Positions 26,788 through 36,257 are shown, counted from the stretch's first letter. The stretch is DNA of 64,000 bases from Schlesneria sp. (GCA_028291515.1 JAQGHU010000023.1:1-64000); one strand, 5' to 3'. The notes: generated from the letters alone by a model not told the origin. Program-made: numbers and translations.

Positions 26788-27690
26788 CTACCCCTGAATG
26801 CGCGAGACGAAGATCTCGTCGAGCGTCAAAGCGGAATCGTCGACGATGGTGGCCCCCAGCGATTCGGCCGCGTGACGCAACTGGCCGCTTTCACCGCTGC
26901 AGACATATGTCCACTCGGCCCCTTGTCCTGCCAACGAAATCGTTCCAACGAGTGATGGTGGTCGATCGACGGATTGACCAAACCTCAATGTCAATCGGCG
27001 ATGCTGGTCTTTAATCTCATCCATCGCCGCCGACAGCATGATCCGTCCGTGATGAATGATCGCGACGCGATCGGCCACGCGTTCCACTTCGTCCAGCAGG
27101 TGCGATGAAAACAACACCGTGCGGCCTTCGTCGGCAATCGTCCGAATGATCGCCCCCAGGATGTCACGGCGAACCACGGGATCGAGTCCCGACGAAGGTT
27201 CATCGAGCACCAATAACTCTGGCCGATGAGCCAAGGCAACCAATAGTCCGGCACGGGCTCGCTGACCTCGCGACAAGGTTTTGACGTAGGCCTTGCGATC
27301 CAGGTCAAACGCGTCTCGTAGTTCCTCGGCGAACTTGTCATCCCAGTTGGGAAAGAACGCCTGCGTGTACCGCATCAACTCGCCGACGCGCATCCAATCG
27401 GGCAAGTCGCGGTCTTCGGAAAGATATCCGATGCGTCCCAACGTCCCGACCGGATTGGCGACCGGATCAAGCCCAAACACCTGGACACTGCCATGCTGAG
27501 CCTTCAGCAAACCAAGAATGTGCCGGATCAACGTCGTCTTCCCGGCTCCGTTACCACCAATCAACCCGAAGACTCCGCCTCGTGGTACAGTCAGCGACAC
27601 GTCATCCAGTGCCATCTTGGCACCGAAATGGCGAGTCACCCGACGAATGTCGATGACGAGGGGAGCCGCCGAAGGAAAGGGTTCGTCCAT
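26788..27690 (-). CDS. ABC transporter ATP-binding protein
   Basis: The 300-residue protein has the complete ABC ATPase set: Walker A GGNGAGKT (45-52), signature LSRGQ (139-143), Walker B LLVLDEPSSGLD (159-170) and the switch histidine in LFSSHLLDEVE. It energises the adjacent permease at the inner membrane. The C-terminal ~70 residues are the usual accessory domain of exporters of the CcmA/YtrB type. It starts 5 bp after the GntR gene ends and is therefore part of the same transcript. Substrate unknown. Confidence 0.95.
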   Translation of the reverse strand: MDEPFPSAAPLVIDIRRVTRHFGAKMALDDVSLTVPRGGVFGLIGGNGAGKTTLIRHILGLLKAQHGSVQVFGLDPVANPVGTLGRIGYLSEDRDLPDWMRVGELMRYTQAFFPNWDDKFAEELRDAFDLDRKAYVKTLSRGQRARAGLLVALAHRPELLVLDEPSSGLDPVVRRDILGAIIRTIADEGRTVLFSSHLLDEVERVADRVAIIHHGRIMLSAAMDEIKDQHRRLTLRFGQSVDRPPSLVGTISLAGQGAEWTYVCSGESGQLRHAAESLGATIVDDSALTLDEIFVSRIQG

Positions 27691-27695
27691 CGTAG

Positions 27696-28091
27696 TTACT
27701 CCTTGTTGATAGAAGGTTGCAGCGCGATGTGGCGCTGTTCGACAAGTTTCAAAACATCTTCCAGAGCAATGTTCATCTGCAATGCTTCGGCAACCAGGCC
27801 ATCGATGCGCTCGGTCAAGATTTTGACTCGCTCGCGTCGCGCCAGTGGCGAACCCTGGTCCGTGACATATGTGCCGGCCGTGCGTCGCTTCTCGACAATC
27901 CCAGCGACTTCCAGTTCACGGTAAGCGCGGGCCACCGTGTTGGGGTTGATCAGCAATTGATTCGCCAGCACGCGAATCGGCGGCAGCTCTTCACCCGCCG
28001 CCAGACGCCCCGCGGCGACCAGATATTTGATCTGGTTGACAACCTGCAAATAGATCGGCACGCCGTCATTAGTGGAAATGTGAATTAGCAC
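27696..28091 (-). CDS. GntR-family (YtrA-like) transcriptional regulator
   Basis: 131 residues. The N-terminal GntR winged helix is clear: IYLQVVNQIKYLVAAGRLAAGEELPPIRVLANQLLINPNTVARAYRELEVAGIVEKRR (in pieces). It is followed by TAGTYVTD and a short all-helical C-terminal stretch of about 50 residues, as in the YtrA subfamily, which lacks a large effector domain. A GTG start at 28091 with GAGG upstream fits. It heads an operon with the ABC ATPase (5-bp gap) and permease. YtrA regulators usually repress their own ABC operon; a perfect dyad about 200 bp upstream (28289-28310) is a candidate operator. Confidence 0.93.
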   Translation of the reverse strand: MLIHISTNDGVPIYLQVVNQIKYLVAAGRLAAGEELPPIRVLANQLLINPNTVARAYRELEVAGIVEKRRTAGTYVTDQGSPLARRERVKILTERIDGLVAEALQMNIALEDVLKLVEQRHIALQPSINKE

Positions 28092-28120
28092 GATTCGACC
28101 TCGAAGGGCGCGGAATCAGG

Positions 28121-28236
28121 AGAAGAGATTTGAAACACGGAGGCACGGAGAACACGGAGTATGCAAGGTAAAGTCGAGCCCCAAGAGCTACTGGATCATC
28201 TCTCTCTGTTTCCTCTGTGTTTCAAATCTCTTTCTT
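28121..28236. repeat. Imperfect inverted repeat of the CACGGAGG type
   Basis: Left arm about 28121-28158 (GAGATTTGAAACACGGAGGC...) and right arm about 28201-28236, the imperfect complement, with a ~42-bp spacer. It lies in the leader of the GntR operon; such CACGGAG-rich palindromes are common in bacterial intergenic DNA. Confidence 0.65.
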
Positions 28237-28288
28237 CATTTTCAACAAGTCGCTTCGCTCGCATTTCGCGACCGCAGCCGTCGACGTG

Positions 28289-28310
28289 TTGTATTAACTC
28301 AATAATACAA
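28289..28310 (-). promoter_or_regulatory. Candidate operator/promoter of the GntR-ABC operon
   Basis: A perfect 8-bp dyad TTGTATTA / TAATACAA with a 6-base spacer, the size and symmetry expected for a GntR/YtrA dimer. On the minus strand it overlaps a possible -35 (TCGACA) and -10 (TAATAC) 16 bp apart, reading toward the GntR gene. This is an inference from symmetry and position. Confidence 0.5.
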
Positions 28311-28389
28311 TATGTCGATCTGGCGTCAAGCAGATTTTTGAAGGACTTTTTTACACTCGCCGAGCGGACTGGCGAAAAAGATCGACTTT

Positions 28390-28490
28390 GGTGAGCCGCG
28401 CTGCGTCAGCACGCGGATAACTTCGCTCAGAGTCCCACCTACGAATGCCCTATTCCAAGCTATCCGCGTGCTGACGCAGCGCGGCTCACC
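28390..28490. repeat. 30-bp perfect inverted repeat
   Basis: Arms 28390-28419 and 28461-28490, perfectly complementary over 30 bases (left arm begins GGTGAGCCGCGCTGCGTCAG). Spacer 41 bp. A half copy of the arm recurs at 42784-42805, so this is a dispersed family. Confidence 0.85.
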
Positions 28491-28672
28491 TGGGAGTTCG
28501 GGTTTCCACCACTCTGACGGTTCTGGACAATACGCGACTCGATTTGAATGACCTCGACACACGGAACGTGCCGTCTACCCTACGACAAAGTCCATCGCGG
28601 AAGACAAATTTCTCAGCGGCAGATATCATGCTGTTTCTGCCACTGCTTCATTGTGAAAAGGGAAGACTGTCC

Positions 28673-31600
28673 ATGGTTCGAATGATTCTCGCGGCGATCG
28701 TGATCGCCGCTGGTTGCCGCGTCGGATTGTCGCAAGAGACTGCCAAGCCAAAGCCGATCAAAGCCCTGCTGATCACCGGAGGGTGCTGTCACGACTACGC
28801 CAAGCAAAAAGAAATCCTGAAGCGAGGGATTGAATCCCGCGTCATGGTCGAAGTGACGCTCGTTCATTCGACCGACAACGGGACCAGTGCTCGATTCGAC
28901 ATGTATGACAATCCCGACTGGGCCAAAGGTTACGATGTCGTCATTCACGACGAATGCTCTGCCGATGTGAAGGAGTTGCCCTATGTCGACAACATCCTGA
29001 ACGCTCACAAAAACGGCGTGGCCGCGGTGAACCTGCACTGCGCGATGCACTGTTATCGCACGGGCAAAGACGACTGGTTCCGCTTCGTCGGTATCCAGTC
29101 CACCGGACATGGTCCCCAAAAGCCAATCGATATCACGTTCCTCGACCGAGCCCACCCCGCCACCAAGGGTCTGGAAAACTGGACCACCATCAACGAAGAG
29201 CTCTACAACAACGTCACAATCTTCGACACCGCCGTCCCGCTGGCTCGTGGTCGCCAGGATGTCGGCAATCGCGTTGATGATACCGTCGTTGCCTGGGCCA
29301 ATCAGTTCGGCAAAGCTCGCGTGTTCAGCACGACCCTGGGACACAACAACGAAACCGTCGGCGATCCCCGCTATCTGGAAATGGTGACTCGCGGCCTGCT
29401 GTGGTCGGTCGACAAACTCACCCCCGAGTACCAGCAGCCGTTCTTCGTTCCGAAGAAGGAACTGGTCCCCGTCAATCTGGCTCGCGGCAAGAAAGCCACC
29501 GCATCCGCTTCGCAAGATGGTCATCCTCCCGAACATGCCGTCGATGGCAACGAAGAGACTCGCTGGTGTTCTCCTGACGCCAGTGCCGGGCAATGGTGGC
29601 AGGTCGACTTGGGCAAGCCTCAAGAACTGACTGGTTGCCGAATCGTCTGGGAGCAGGATGACACGAACTATCGCTACAAGGTCGAAGGATCCGCCGATGG
29701 CCAGACCTGGACAATGCTGTCGGACCAGACCAAGACCGACTTGAAGGACCAATCGCAGACGCTGAAGTTCTCTGCACCGGACACACGTTACCTTCGTCTG
29801 TCGATCACCGGCGTAATCGCCGGTCGCTGGGGCAGCTTCTTCGAATTCGAAGCTCACGGCACCAAGACCGAAGAACGCGTCGTCACCAACAGCGACACCT
29901 ATAAGCCCCGCGCCGTCAAAGGAAATGGGCTGTCGGGAATTAAAGCCCCTGCCGGATTTGAAGTGACGCTGTTCGCCGAGCCCCCCGCCGTCAACTATCC
30001 CGTCTGCCTGGCAACATCACCCGACGGAACGGTCTATGTCGGCATCGACGAGAACGGATCGCTCGATAAGAAGGCCGGACGTGGCCGCATTGTGCGCTGC
30101 CGCGACAACGATGGCGACGGCAAGGCCGATGAGTTCATCGACTTCGCCAAGATCGACAGCCCGCGCGGCATCATTGTTTTGTCGGGTGAGCCGATCAATG
30201 AAAAATCCGCCAAGACATCGCTGATCGTCCTGCATCCGCCTCACCTGTCGATCTATCACGACGACACCGGCGATGGCGTTGCCGATCGGTCCGAGATCCT
30301 CGTCAAAGACATCGGCTTCGATCTGAACTTTCGCGGGGCCGACCACACCACCAACGGCATTCAGTTGGGGATCGATGGCTGGATCTACGTCGCGGTCGGC
30401 GATTATGGCTTCATCAAAGCCACCGGCAAAGACGGTCGCGAAGTGCAGATGAAGGGAGGCGGAATCGCTCGCGTACGACAGGACGGCAGCGAGTTGGAAT
30501 TGGTCTCGCGCGGCCAGCGCAACATCTACGATGTCGCCGTCAGCCCGCTGATGGATCTGTTCACTCGAGACAACACCAATGACGGCGGTGGCTGGAACGT
30601 CCGACTCAGTTATGTTCCCCACGGCGCTCAGATGGGCTACCCCTCACTGTTCATCAACTTCCCCGACGAGATCGTGCAGCCTTTGGCTGACTACGGAGGA
30701 GGCTCTCCTTGTGGATCGTTGTTCATCGACGAACCAACCTTGCCCGGTGAACTCGGTCACGGCCTCTACACCTGCGACTGGGGCCGCAGCGTGATCTACC
30801 GACATCCCCTGACACCGAATGGTGCTGGATTCACCGCCGACCAGCAGTCCTTCATCGAAGTGCCGCGTCCGACGGATATGGACGTCGATGCAAACGGCAG
30901 TATCTACATCAGCAGTTGGAAAGATGGCGGCTTCAACTTCAGCAATCCCAACGTCGGCTACGTGGTGAAAGCCAAGCCGCCTCTCGGTAGCAACGACACG
31001 GCGAATGCATTGCAATTGTTAGCCAAAGCAAGCGACGCCGATCTGCTCAAGCTGCTGTCTTCGCCCAGCCACACGGTTCGCCTGCAGACTCAACATGAAA
31101 TCCTGCGACGCGGCGACAAAGCAGAAATGGCGGGCGGCCTCGAAAAGATTGCTGTCTCGGACGCCAGCTTGCCAGTTCGAGTCGCCGCGATCTTTACCCT
31201 CAAGCAACTCCGTGGCGAGAAATCGCACGACCGTCTCTTGGCTCTGTTGACCGATGTCACCTTGCGAGAGCACATCCTGCGAGCGGTCGCTGATCGAGAA
31301 ACGCAACTGGCCCAAACACCAATCGCACCATATGTTGGCGCGCTGAAGGACGCCAACCCCCGCGTCCGCATGCAGGCCGCACGAGGCCTGGGCCGATTCC
31401 GCCTAGTCGCCGAATCGAAGTCGGAGGCAGGCCAGCGTGTGCAGCAAAATCTTGCCAACCTCGTCCCATTGACCGCTGATCGTGATCCCCTCGTGGCGCA
31501 CATCGCTGTCGACAGCCTCGTGCGATTGAACGCGGGACAAGCCTGCCTGGCGGCCCTCGAGGCCTCTTCGCTGGAGGAACGCGCCGGGGCCGCGATGGTC

Positions 31601-33028
31601 CTGAAGCATCTTCACGATCCGGCGGTCGTGACAGGCCTGCTGAACTGGCTGAAGAAGACGCCACAAGCGCAGACAGCGGATTACGTCAAGACTCGACTGG
31701 TTGTCTTGCACGCCTTATGCCGTCTCCACGACCGCGAAGCCGACTACACCGGCGACTGGTGGAGCACACGGCCCGACACCAGTGGCCCTTACTACAAGCA
31801 CGTGCCGTGGTCTGAATCCGAACGGATCGCCGCCGCGCTGCGTCACGAACTTGCCGAAGGCGATGCCGCCATCGTCAAGCTGCTGTTGCCGCAACTACGC
31901 AAGCACAAACTCGACTTCCCCGGTGTGCTGGAAAAGATCGTCGCGCTGGCGAATGCCGATGGCGAGTTCTTCCCGATCGCTGTCGACCTCGTCAGCGTCG
32001 GCTCTTCGAAGTTGACGACCGATGCAGCCCATCTGCTGGAAGTCGCCGCCACCATCAACCCCACCGCAGTGGAAGTACGAACGAAAGCCTTGCGAGGATT
32101 GCAGCGTCGAGTTGATGACGCGGCTCTGTTCGAGATCGTGTTTCGCAGCTTTGCCGCCGTCTCAGAGAAGGACCAGCCGGGCGATGTCGAAGCGGCCTGG
32201 AACGAATTCGTTCGCGAACCAAAGCACTACAAACTGGTGAATGCATTGGCGTCGCAAACCGAATCGACCGATCCCGCCACACGCGAGTTGGCCTACGCCG
32301 CGCTCGTCTTCGTGACCGAAAGCCCTCAAGGCCCAAAAGAGGCTCGCGATGCCGCGATGCGTGTCGTTGAACGAGCCTGGAGCAATCCCGAAGCGGCGAT
32401 CAGTGTGCTCCGAGCAATTGGCCGCTCGCGTCAGGAATCGCAGATCCTGCAGATTCAGCAGCAACTGAAGTCGGATCGGTCCGATGTGAAGACGGCTGCT
32501 CAATACGCCGTGGCCCGACTGGAACTCGACAAAGAGCCTCCCATCGATCCAAAGAAGCCACTGATCGCATCTCTCGCTTATGATGATGTGGTCAAACAAA
32601 CCGAACCATTGAAGGGCGACCCGAAATACGGTCAACGATTGTTCAGCCGACAGGGTTGTGTCGCTTGCCACACGGTGTCACAAAGCGAACCGATCAAGGG
32701 CCCGCTGCTGCAGGACATCGCCAAGCGTTACAAGCGGACCGAACTGATCGAATCGATCGTCAAACCAAGCGCCAAGATCGCTCAGGGATTCGAAGCTCAA
32801 TTCTTCGCCACCAACGACGGCAAAGTCTACGAAGGCTTCGTCGTCCGAGAATCAGGCGAAGAGATCGAGCTACGAAACGTCGCCGGGATCTCGATCGTTC
32901 TGAAAAAGGATGACATCGAAGAACGCGGCAAACGCGAGATCTCGGTCATGCCTCAGGGTTTGGTCGACAAGCTGAACGCCGAGCAACTGGCGGCGATTCT
33001 GGCGTATATGGAGTCGTTGAAAAAGTGA
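28673..33028 (+). CDS. ThuA / F5-8C / membrane-bound dehydrogenase-like propeller / HEAT / cytochrome c fusion
   Basis: The 1451-residue exported protein has a signal peptide (MILAAIVIAAGCRVGLSQ) and the following order of domains. A ThuA-like domain (about 29-247: KALLITGGCCHDY, AVNLHCAMHCY) comes first, then a discoidin/F5-8C domain (265-399: NLARGKKATASASQDG, WWQVDLGK). A planctomycete 'membrane-bound dehydrogenase' beta-propeller (422-772: AGFEVTLFAEPP, DNDGDGKADEF) follows, then a HEAT-repeat solenoid (779-1295). It ends in a cytochrome c-like haem domain with CVACH near residue 1328. The ATG at 28673 follows AAGGGAAG; earlier in-frame starts lack a site and precede no signal peptide. 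A role in periplasmic carbohydrate oxidation is suggested by the parts, not proven. Confidence 0.93.
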   Translation: MVRMILAAIVIAAGCRVGLSQETAKPKPIKALLITGGCCHDYAKQKEILKRGIESRVMVEVTLVHSTDNGTSARFDMYDNPDWAKGYDVVIHDECSADVKELPYVDNILNAHKNGVAAVNLHCAMHCYRTGKDDWFRFVGIQSTGHGPQKPIDITFLDRAHPATKGLENWTTINEELYNNVTIFDTAVPLARGRQDVGNRVDDTVVAWANQFGKARVFSTTLGHNNETVGDPRYLEMVTRGLLWSVDKLTPEYQQPFFVPKKELVPVNLARGKKATASASQDGHPPEHAVDGNEETRWCSPDASAGQWWQVDLGKPQELTGCRIVWEQDDTNYRYKVEGSADGQTWTMLSDQTKTDLKDQSQTLKFSAPDTRYLRLSITGVIAGRWGSFFEFEAHGTKTEERVVTNSDTYKPRAVKGNGLSGIKAPAGFEVTLFAEPPAVNYPVCLATSPDGTVYVGIDENGSLDKKAGRGRIVRCRDNDGDGKADEFIDFAKIDSPRGIIVLSGEPINEKSAKTSLIVLHPPHLSIYHDDTGDGVADRSEILVKDIGFDLNFRGADHTTNGIQLGIDGWIYVAVGDYGFIKATGKDGREVQMKGGGIARVRQDGSELELVSRGQRNIYDVAVSPLMDLFTRDNTNDGGGWNVRLSYVPHGAQMGYPSLFINFPDEIVQPLADYGGGSPCGSLFIDEPTLPGELGHGLYTCDWGRSVIYRHPLTPNGAGFTADQQSFIEVPRPTDMDVDANGSIYISSWKDGGFNFSNPNVGYVVKAKPPLGSNDTANALQLLAKASDADLLKLLSSPSHTVRLQTQHEILRRGDKAEMAGGLEKIAVSDASLPVRVAAIFTLKQLRGEKSHDRLLALLTDVTLREHILRAVADRETQLAQTPIAPYVGALKDANPRVRMQAARGLGRFRLVAESKSEAGQRVQQNLANLVPLTADRDPLVAHIAVDSLVRLNAGQACLAALEASSLEERAGAAMVLKHLHDPAVVTGLLNWLKKTPQAQTADYVKTRLVVLHALCRLHDREADYTGDWWSTRPDTSGPYYKHVPWSESERIAAALRHELAEGDAAIVKLLLPQLRKHKLDFPGVLEKIVALANADGEFFPIAVDLVSVGSSKLTTDAAHLLEVAATINPTAVEVRTKALRGLQRRVDDAALFEIVFRSFAAVSEKDQPGDVEAAWNEFVREPKHYKLVNALASQTESTDPATRELAYAALVFVTESPQGPKEARDAAMRVVERAWSNPEAAISVLRAIGRSRQESQILQIQQQLKSDRSDVKTAAQYAVARLELDKEPPIDPKKPLIASLAYDDVVKQTEPLKGDPKYGQRLFSRQGCVACHTVSQSEPIKGPLLQDIAKRYKRTELIESIVKPSAKIAQGFEAQFFATNDGKVYEGFVVRESGEEIELRNVAGISIVLKKDDIEERGKREISVMPQGLVDKLNAEQLAAILAYMESLKK

Positions 33029-33044
33029 GGGATTGATCCTAATC

Positions 33045-33178
33045 CGTCATTCCCGCGCAGGCGGGAATCCAGCGAAGTCGCAGACGGCAGCATTGCGCGA
33101 ATAGGGCTTCCCTCCCGCGATAACCACTGACAAAGATTCTCCTTCGATCACTGGATTCCCGCCTGCGCGGGAATGACG
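33045..33178. repeat. REP pair, left copy flanking the GIY-YIG pseudogene
   Basis: Inverted half-elements (CATTCCCGCGCAGGCGGGAA type) at each end of a 134-bp unit. The interior is clearly alike the copy at 33563-33696 in the same orientation (both contain GAAGTCGCAGACGGC then CATTGCGCGAATAGGGCTTC), so the two form a direct repeat around the pseudogene. It begins 17 bp after the stop of the ThuA fusion gene. Confidence 0.9.
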
Positions 33179-33198
33179 CACCAGTGGGGGAATGACGG

Positions 33199-33487
33199 TT
33201 AGAGGAGCGATTCGTACAGATCATCCCAGTCGGGATTCTTCTCTTCAATCAAACGCAATTTCCATTCGCGATTCCACTTCTTCAGCCGCTTTTCCCGGAC
33301 GATCGCGCTCTCCATGTCTTCGTGAAGTTCGTAATAAACGAGCGTATGTTACGCAGTGCTCGCTCGTGAATCCTTCAGCGACATCGTTCTTGTGCTGCCA
33401 GACACGCTGAACGAGATCGCTGGTCACTCCGATGTACAGTGTGCCATTGCGATGGCTGGCAAGAATGTAAACCGCAGGTTGCTTCAT
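33199..33487 (-). pseudogene. Frameshifted GIY-YIG endonuclease (UPF0213-like)
   Basis: The N-terminal half reads MKQPAVYILASHRNGTLYIG, then VTSDLVQRVWQHKND, the GIY-YIG motif and following helix of the small UPF0213-type nucleases. After ...GFTSEHCVTY the frame is lost. The +1 frame continues as LVYYELHEDMESAIVREKRL, KKWNREWKL and IEEKNPDWDDLYESLL before TAA at 33199, matching the normal ending of the family. One extra base near 33343 explains the break, so the intact length would be about 95 residues. It could be a true recent pseudogene, a programmed shift or a sequencing error. Both sides carry the same REP-type element in direct orientation. Confidence 0.88.
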
Positions 33488-33562
33488 CGTCGCGCCAGAT
33501 TCCCGCCTGTTCAGGAATAACCATTACAGGAGTCCTCGACTTCCGGTCCCCAGCAAACTCTC

Positions 33563-33696
33563 CGTCATTCCCGCGCAGGCGGGAATCCAGCGAAGTCGCA
33601 GACGGCGGCATTGCGCGAATAGGGCTTCTCTCCCGAGACAATCACCGTCAGAGATTCACTCTCATTGACTGGATTCCCGCCTGCGCGGGAATGACG
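33563..33696. repeat. REP pair, right copy flanking the GIY-YIG pseudogene
   Basis: A second 134-bp unit with the same inverted ends as 33045-33178 and an interior that aligns with it with scattered substitutions. The two copies enclose the frameshifted GIY-YIG gene. It lies just before the end of the next minus-strand gene. Confidence 0.9.
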
Positions 33697-33730
33697 AAAA
33701 TTAAGATACTGCGACAGAAGCGGCCTCGCC

Positions 33731-34486
33731 CTACCGATAGATCCACTCTGGCTCGCCTTCGAGCTGAATTTCGCCTTCGTTCTGTTCGAAGCGATCACCA
33801 CGTCGGATGTATTTGGTCTTGATCGTCTTCGTCTGAATAATCGGCTCGCCGTCCGGACCATCCACTTTGCGGATGCCGTTCGAGAAGCCCGTCATGTAAA
33901 CGGTGTAGCGATCGGCGTCGGGATCAACTCCGCGCCACATCGCCACGCCCATCAACGCGTTCTCAGTACCGGATCCGGCGGCGGTCGCTTCGGGAAGGGG
34001 GCCGACGACAGCGACGGAACTCTTGTAGTTGGTCTTCTCACGCTTGTTGATGGCGACGAGTGCTTCGGGAATGACTTGGTCCGACAAGATTTCCGTGCGG
34101 TCGTTGTCGGTCAGGATCATCGTAAATTCGGGAATGAATAGCGGCGGGCTGACCGGTGCATCGAATTGATTTTCGGGCGTGTTCGGCTCGGTGCGGTCGA
34201 GCGATTTGCGATGGACAGCGCGATACGTGACGTACCAGACATATTCCAGCTTTTTCTCACCGGTTTTCGGATCGGTTAGTTCAACCGGAATCAACCGCAT
34301 CGGCTTCATGTAGACTTCGAGCGCCCAGATATTGTGCTGAGCGGTCATCTCTTCGCCGGTCACCAGCGCCGGGATCCGGATCTCGTTGCGTTTTGGTGCC
34401 TGCGCCTTTGCCGTGGTTGGCACGAAAGCGGCAAGGGTTCCCACGGCCAGCAATGCTGGAAACAAGCGAGCGATAAGCCTGACCAT
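33731..34486 (-). CDS. Hypothetical secreted protein
   Basis: 251 residues with a signal peptide (LIARLFPALLAVGTLAAFVPTTAKAQA). The mature part is beta-rich: EIRIPALVTGEEMTAQHNIWALEVYMKPMRLIPVEL, then YVWYVTYRAVHR, then a conserved-looking RYTVYMTGFSNGIRKVDG and KTKYIRRGDRFEQNEGEIQL (in pieces). I do not recognise a named domain; similar proteins occur in planctomycetes as hypotheticals. The ATG at 34486 follows AGGACATACGC and places the signal peptide at the N-terminus; a longer frame to 34528 does not. Function unknown. Confidence 0.82.
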   Translation of the reverse strand: MVRLIARLFPALLAVGTLAAFVPTTAKAQAPKRNEIRIPALVTGEEMTAQHNIWALEVYMKPMRLIPVELTDPKTGEKKLEYVWYVTYRAVHRKSLDRTEPNTPENQFDAPVSPPLFIPEFTMILTDNDRTEILSDQVIPEALVAINKREKTNYKSSVAVVGPLPEATAAGSGTENALMGVAMWRGVDPDADRYTVYMTGFSNGIRKVDGPDGEPIIQTKTIKTKYIRRGDRFEQNEGEIQLEGEPEWIYR

Positions 34487-34637
34487 GATGCGTATGTCCT
34501 GAAACGTTCGCTGGAACTCTTGATGCAATACGAAAAGTTTAACGATAGCGCTGGAAACCTAGCGCGGTCAACTGCGGGATTCTTCGCGGACACAAATTGA
34601 GGAGAGGAACTGCCGAACTTGCGGGCAGAGCAGCTCA

Positions 34638-36086
34638 TCAATTCAAGTCCAGGCCTGTCAACAACTTCTCGATCGCATCGGCACGATGGGCCACTTCGAG
34701 CACGCTGCGGCGAATTTCCTCGGGATCGACCGTCGACCTGGGATAATTGTCGACCATCAGGAACTTCGCCTCACCATCAATTTCGGCGATCGCCAACGCT
34801 CCGTGCAGGATTTCAGAGTTCAGCCTCAAGGCCGGTTCAAAATAAACCGACAGTGCGGGACAGCACACGCTGGAGATCCGCAAAGTTCGATCCGCAGCCG
34901 CGTGATGGCTCGGTTCGACCAGCACCAGTTGGCGACGCCCGTCGTTGAAGACGAGGTCGACGCGGTACCGATCACCCTGTCGAGTCCACTTCACGCCCGA
35001 TTGATGCGCAAATGCCGATTGCATCAATTGGTCCAGATCTTCCACTTCTCCCAATACTGCCGACAGCAATTGAGCCGCATCGACTCCGGACTGAGGCCGA
35101 TTCCCGGGAACTTTCTCCAGCATGCTCTGCAGGCACTCGGACATTTCCAGCGGGATCGACGGGACTTGCCGCCGCAAGCTTGGCAGCGGATCGTGACTGA
35201 TTTGCTGGATCAGTTCTGACAGCACGGGAGACGAAAAAGGGAGCCGCCCCGTCAGCAGATAATAATAACAGACCCCTAGTGCGTAGACATCGCTGGCAGT
35301 GGTGGCCTGCTGCTGCTGGAACAACTCTGGAGCCATAAACGGGGGCGTACCAACGACCTCCCCAGCGGCTTCCGGTGACTGGTCCAAAACGACTCGCTTG
35401 GCCAGTCCAAAGTCGGTGATTTTGGGGACACCCAGGTGAGTCAACATCACGTTGTCGGGCTTCAGATCGCGGTGCAGGATCCCCGCCAGATGCGCGGCCG
35501 CCAGCCCTTCTGCGACGCGCAGAATCAATGATGTCGCTCGCACCGGATCTTGCGGTCCTTCGTCTTCAACCAATTTGCGCAGTGATTGCCCCGCGACAAA
35601 CTCCATCTCCAGAAAGTGATAGCCGCGGTCCTGCCCAATCGCGTGGACGGTGACGATATTGGGATGATTCAGGGCGGCGGCCGCTCGACCCTCGTCAGCG
35701 AAGCGCTCGGTATACGCGGCGTCGCTTTCCACCAGTTCTGGCGGCAGAATCTTCAGCGCACAATTCCGGTGCAGATCCAGATGCCGAGCCAGATAGACCC
35801 GGCCCATCGCACCCGCGCCCAACAGAGCATTACAGTGATAGCGATCGATTCTCTGTCCGATCAGGGCATCCACGCTGGACGCACTCGAGGCGCGAGGGAC
35901 GACTTTGGTTTGCTGATTGTCAGTCCTTTTCTGAACCAGCTTCGTTTCCAAAGTCCCATCCAGTGAATGCCCGCAACCGGGACAGACGACCCGATCGGGT
36001 GCCGATTGAAAAGCAAACTTGCAACTTGGACAGAAGACTGCAGCGAAGAGCTGCGTATTCAAATGGTTATCGCCACCGTCGTTCAT
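34638..36086 (-). CDS. Ser/Thr protein kinase with N-terminal zinc ribbon
   Basis: 482 residues. A four-cysteine zinc ribbon (CPSC 19-22, CPGC 35-38) precedes a full eukaryotic-type kinase domain. The kinase has a Gly-rich loop GAGAMG (90-95), an ALKIL lysine (K112), HRDLKPDN (205-212) and DFGLAK (225-230), with APE near ~245 (MAPELF). After ~345 a C-terminal domain of unknown type follows, without a membrane segment, so the kinase is probably cytosolic. The usual planctomycete Pkn architecture carries a C-terminal transmembrane segment; here it is missing. Located 400 bp from an anti-sigma-type ATPase; a shared regulatory role is possible. Confidence 0.93.
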   Translation of the reverse strand: MNDGGDNHLNTQLFAAVFCPSCKFAFQSAPDRVVCPGCGHSLDGTLETKLVQKRTDNQQTKVVPRASSASSVDALIGQRIDRYHCNALLGAGAMGRVYLARHLDLHRNCALKILPPELVESDAAYTERFADEGRAAAALNHPNIVTVHAIGQDRGYHFLEMEFVAGQSLRKLVEDEGPQDPVRATSLILRVAEGLAAAHLAGILHRDLKPDNVMLTHLGVPKITDFGLAKRVVLDQSPEAAGEVVGTPPFMAPELFQQQQATTASDVYALGVCYYYLLTGRLPFSSPVLSELIQQISHDPLPSLRRQVPSIPLEMSECLQSMLEKVPGNRPQSGVDAAQLLSAVLGEVEDLDQLMQSAFAHQSGVKWTRQGDRYRVDLVFNDGRRQLVLVEPSHHAAADRTLRISSVCCPALSVYFEPALRLNSEILHGALAIAEIDGEAKFLMVDNYPRSTVDPEEIRRSVLEVAHRADAIEKLLTGLDLN

Positions 36087-36257
36087 GACTGTACTTTACC
36101 GAACGCTGCAGAATTGCCGTCGAAACCTCAGGTGACACGAAATCACCTCCACGAGTTCAGACACTCGCGGTTCGTCAAACACCCAAAAGGGGTTGCCGGA
36201 TGATTAGTTCAACATGCCTGCGAACGAAACGGAAGTCGAGATCGCAGAATTCCGTTT

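Noticed and set aside
28613-29857. 414-residue minus-strand frame
   Set aside because: Shadow of the ThuA fusion gene, which has clear domains on the plus strand.
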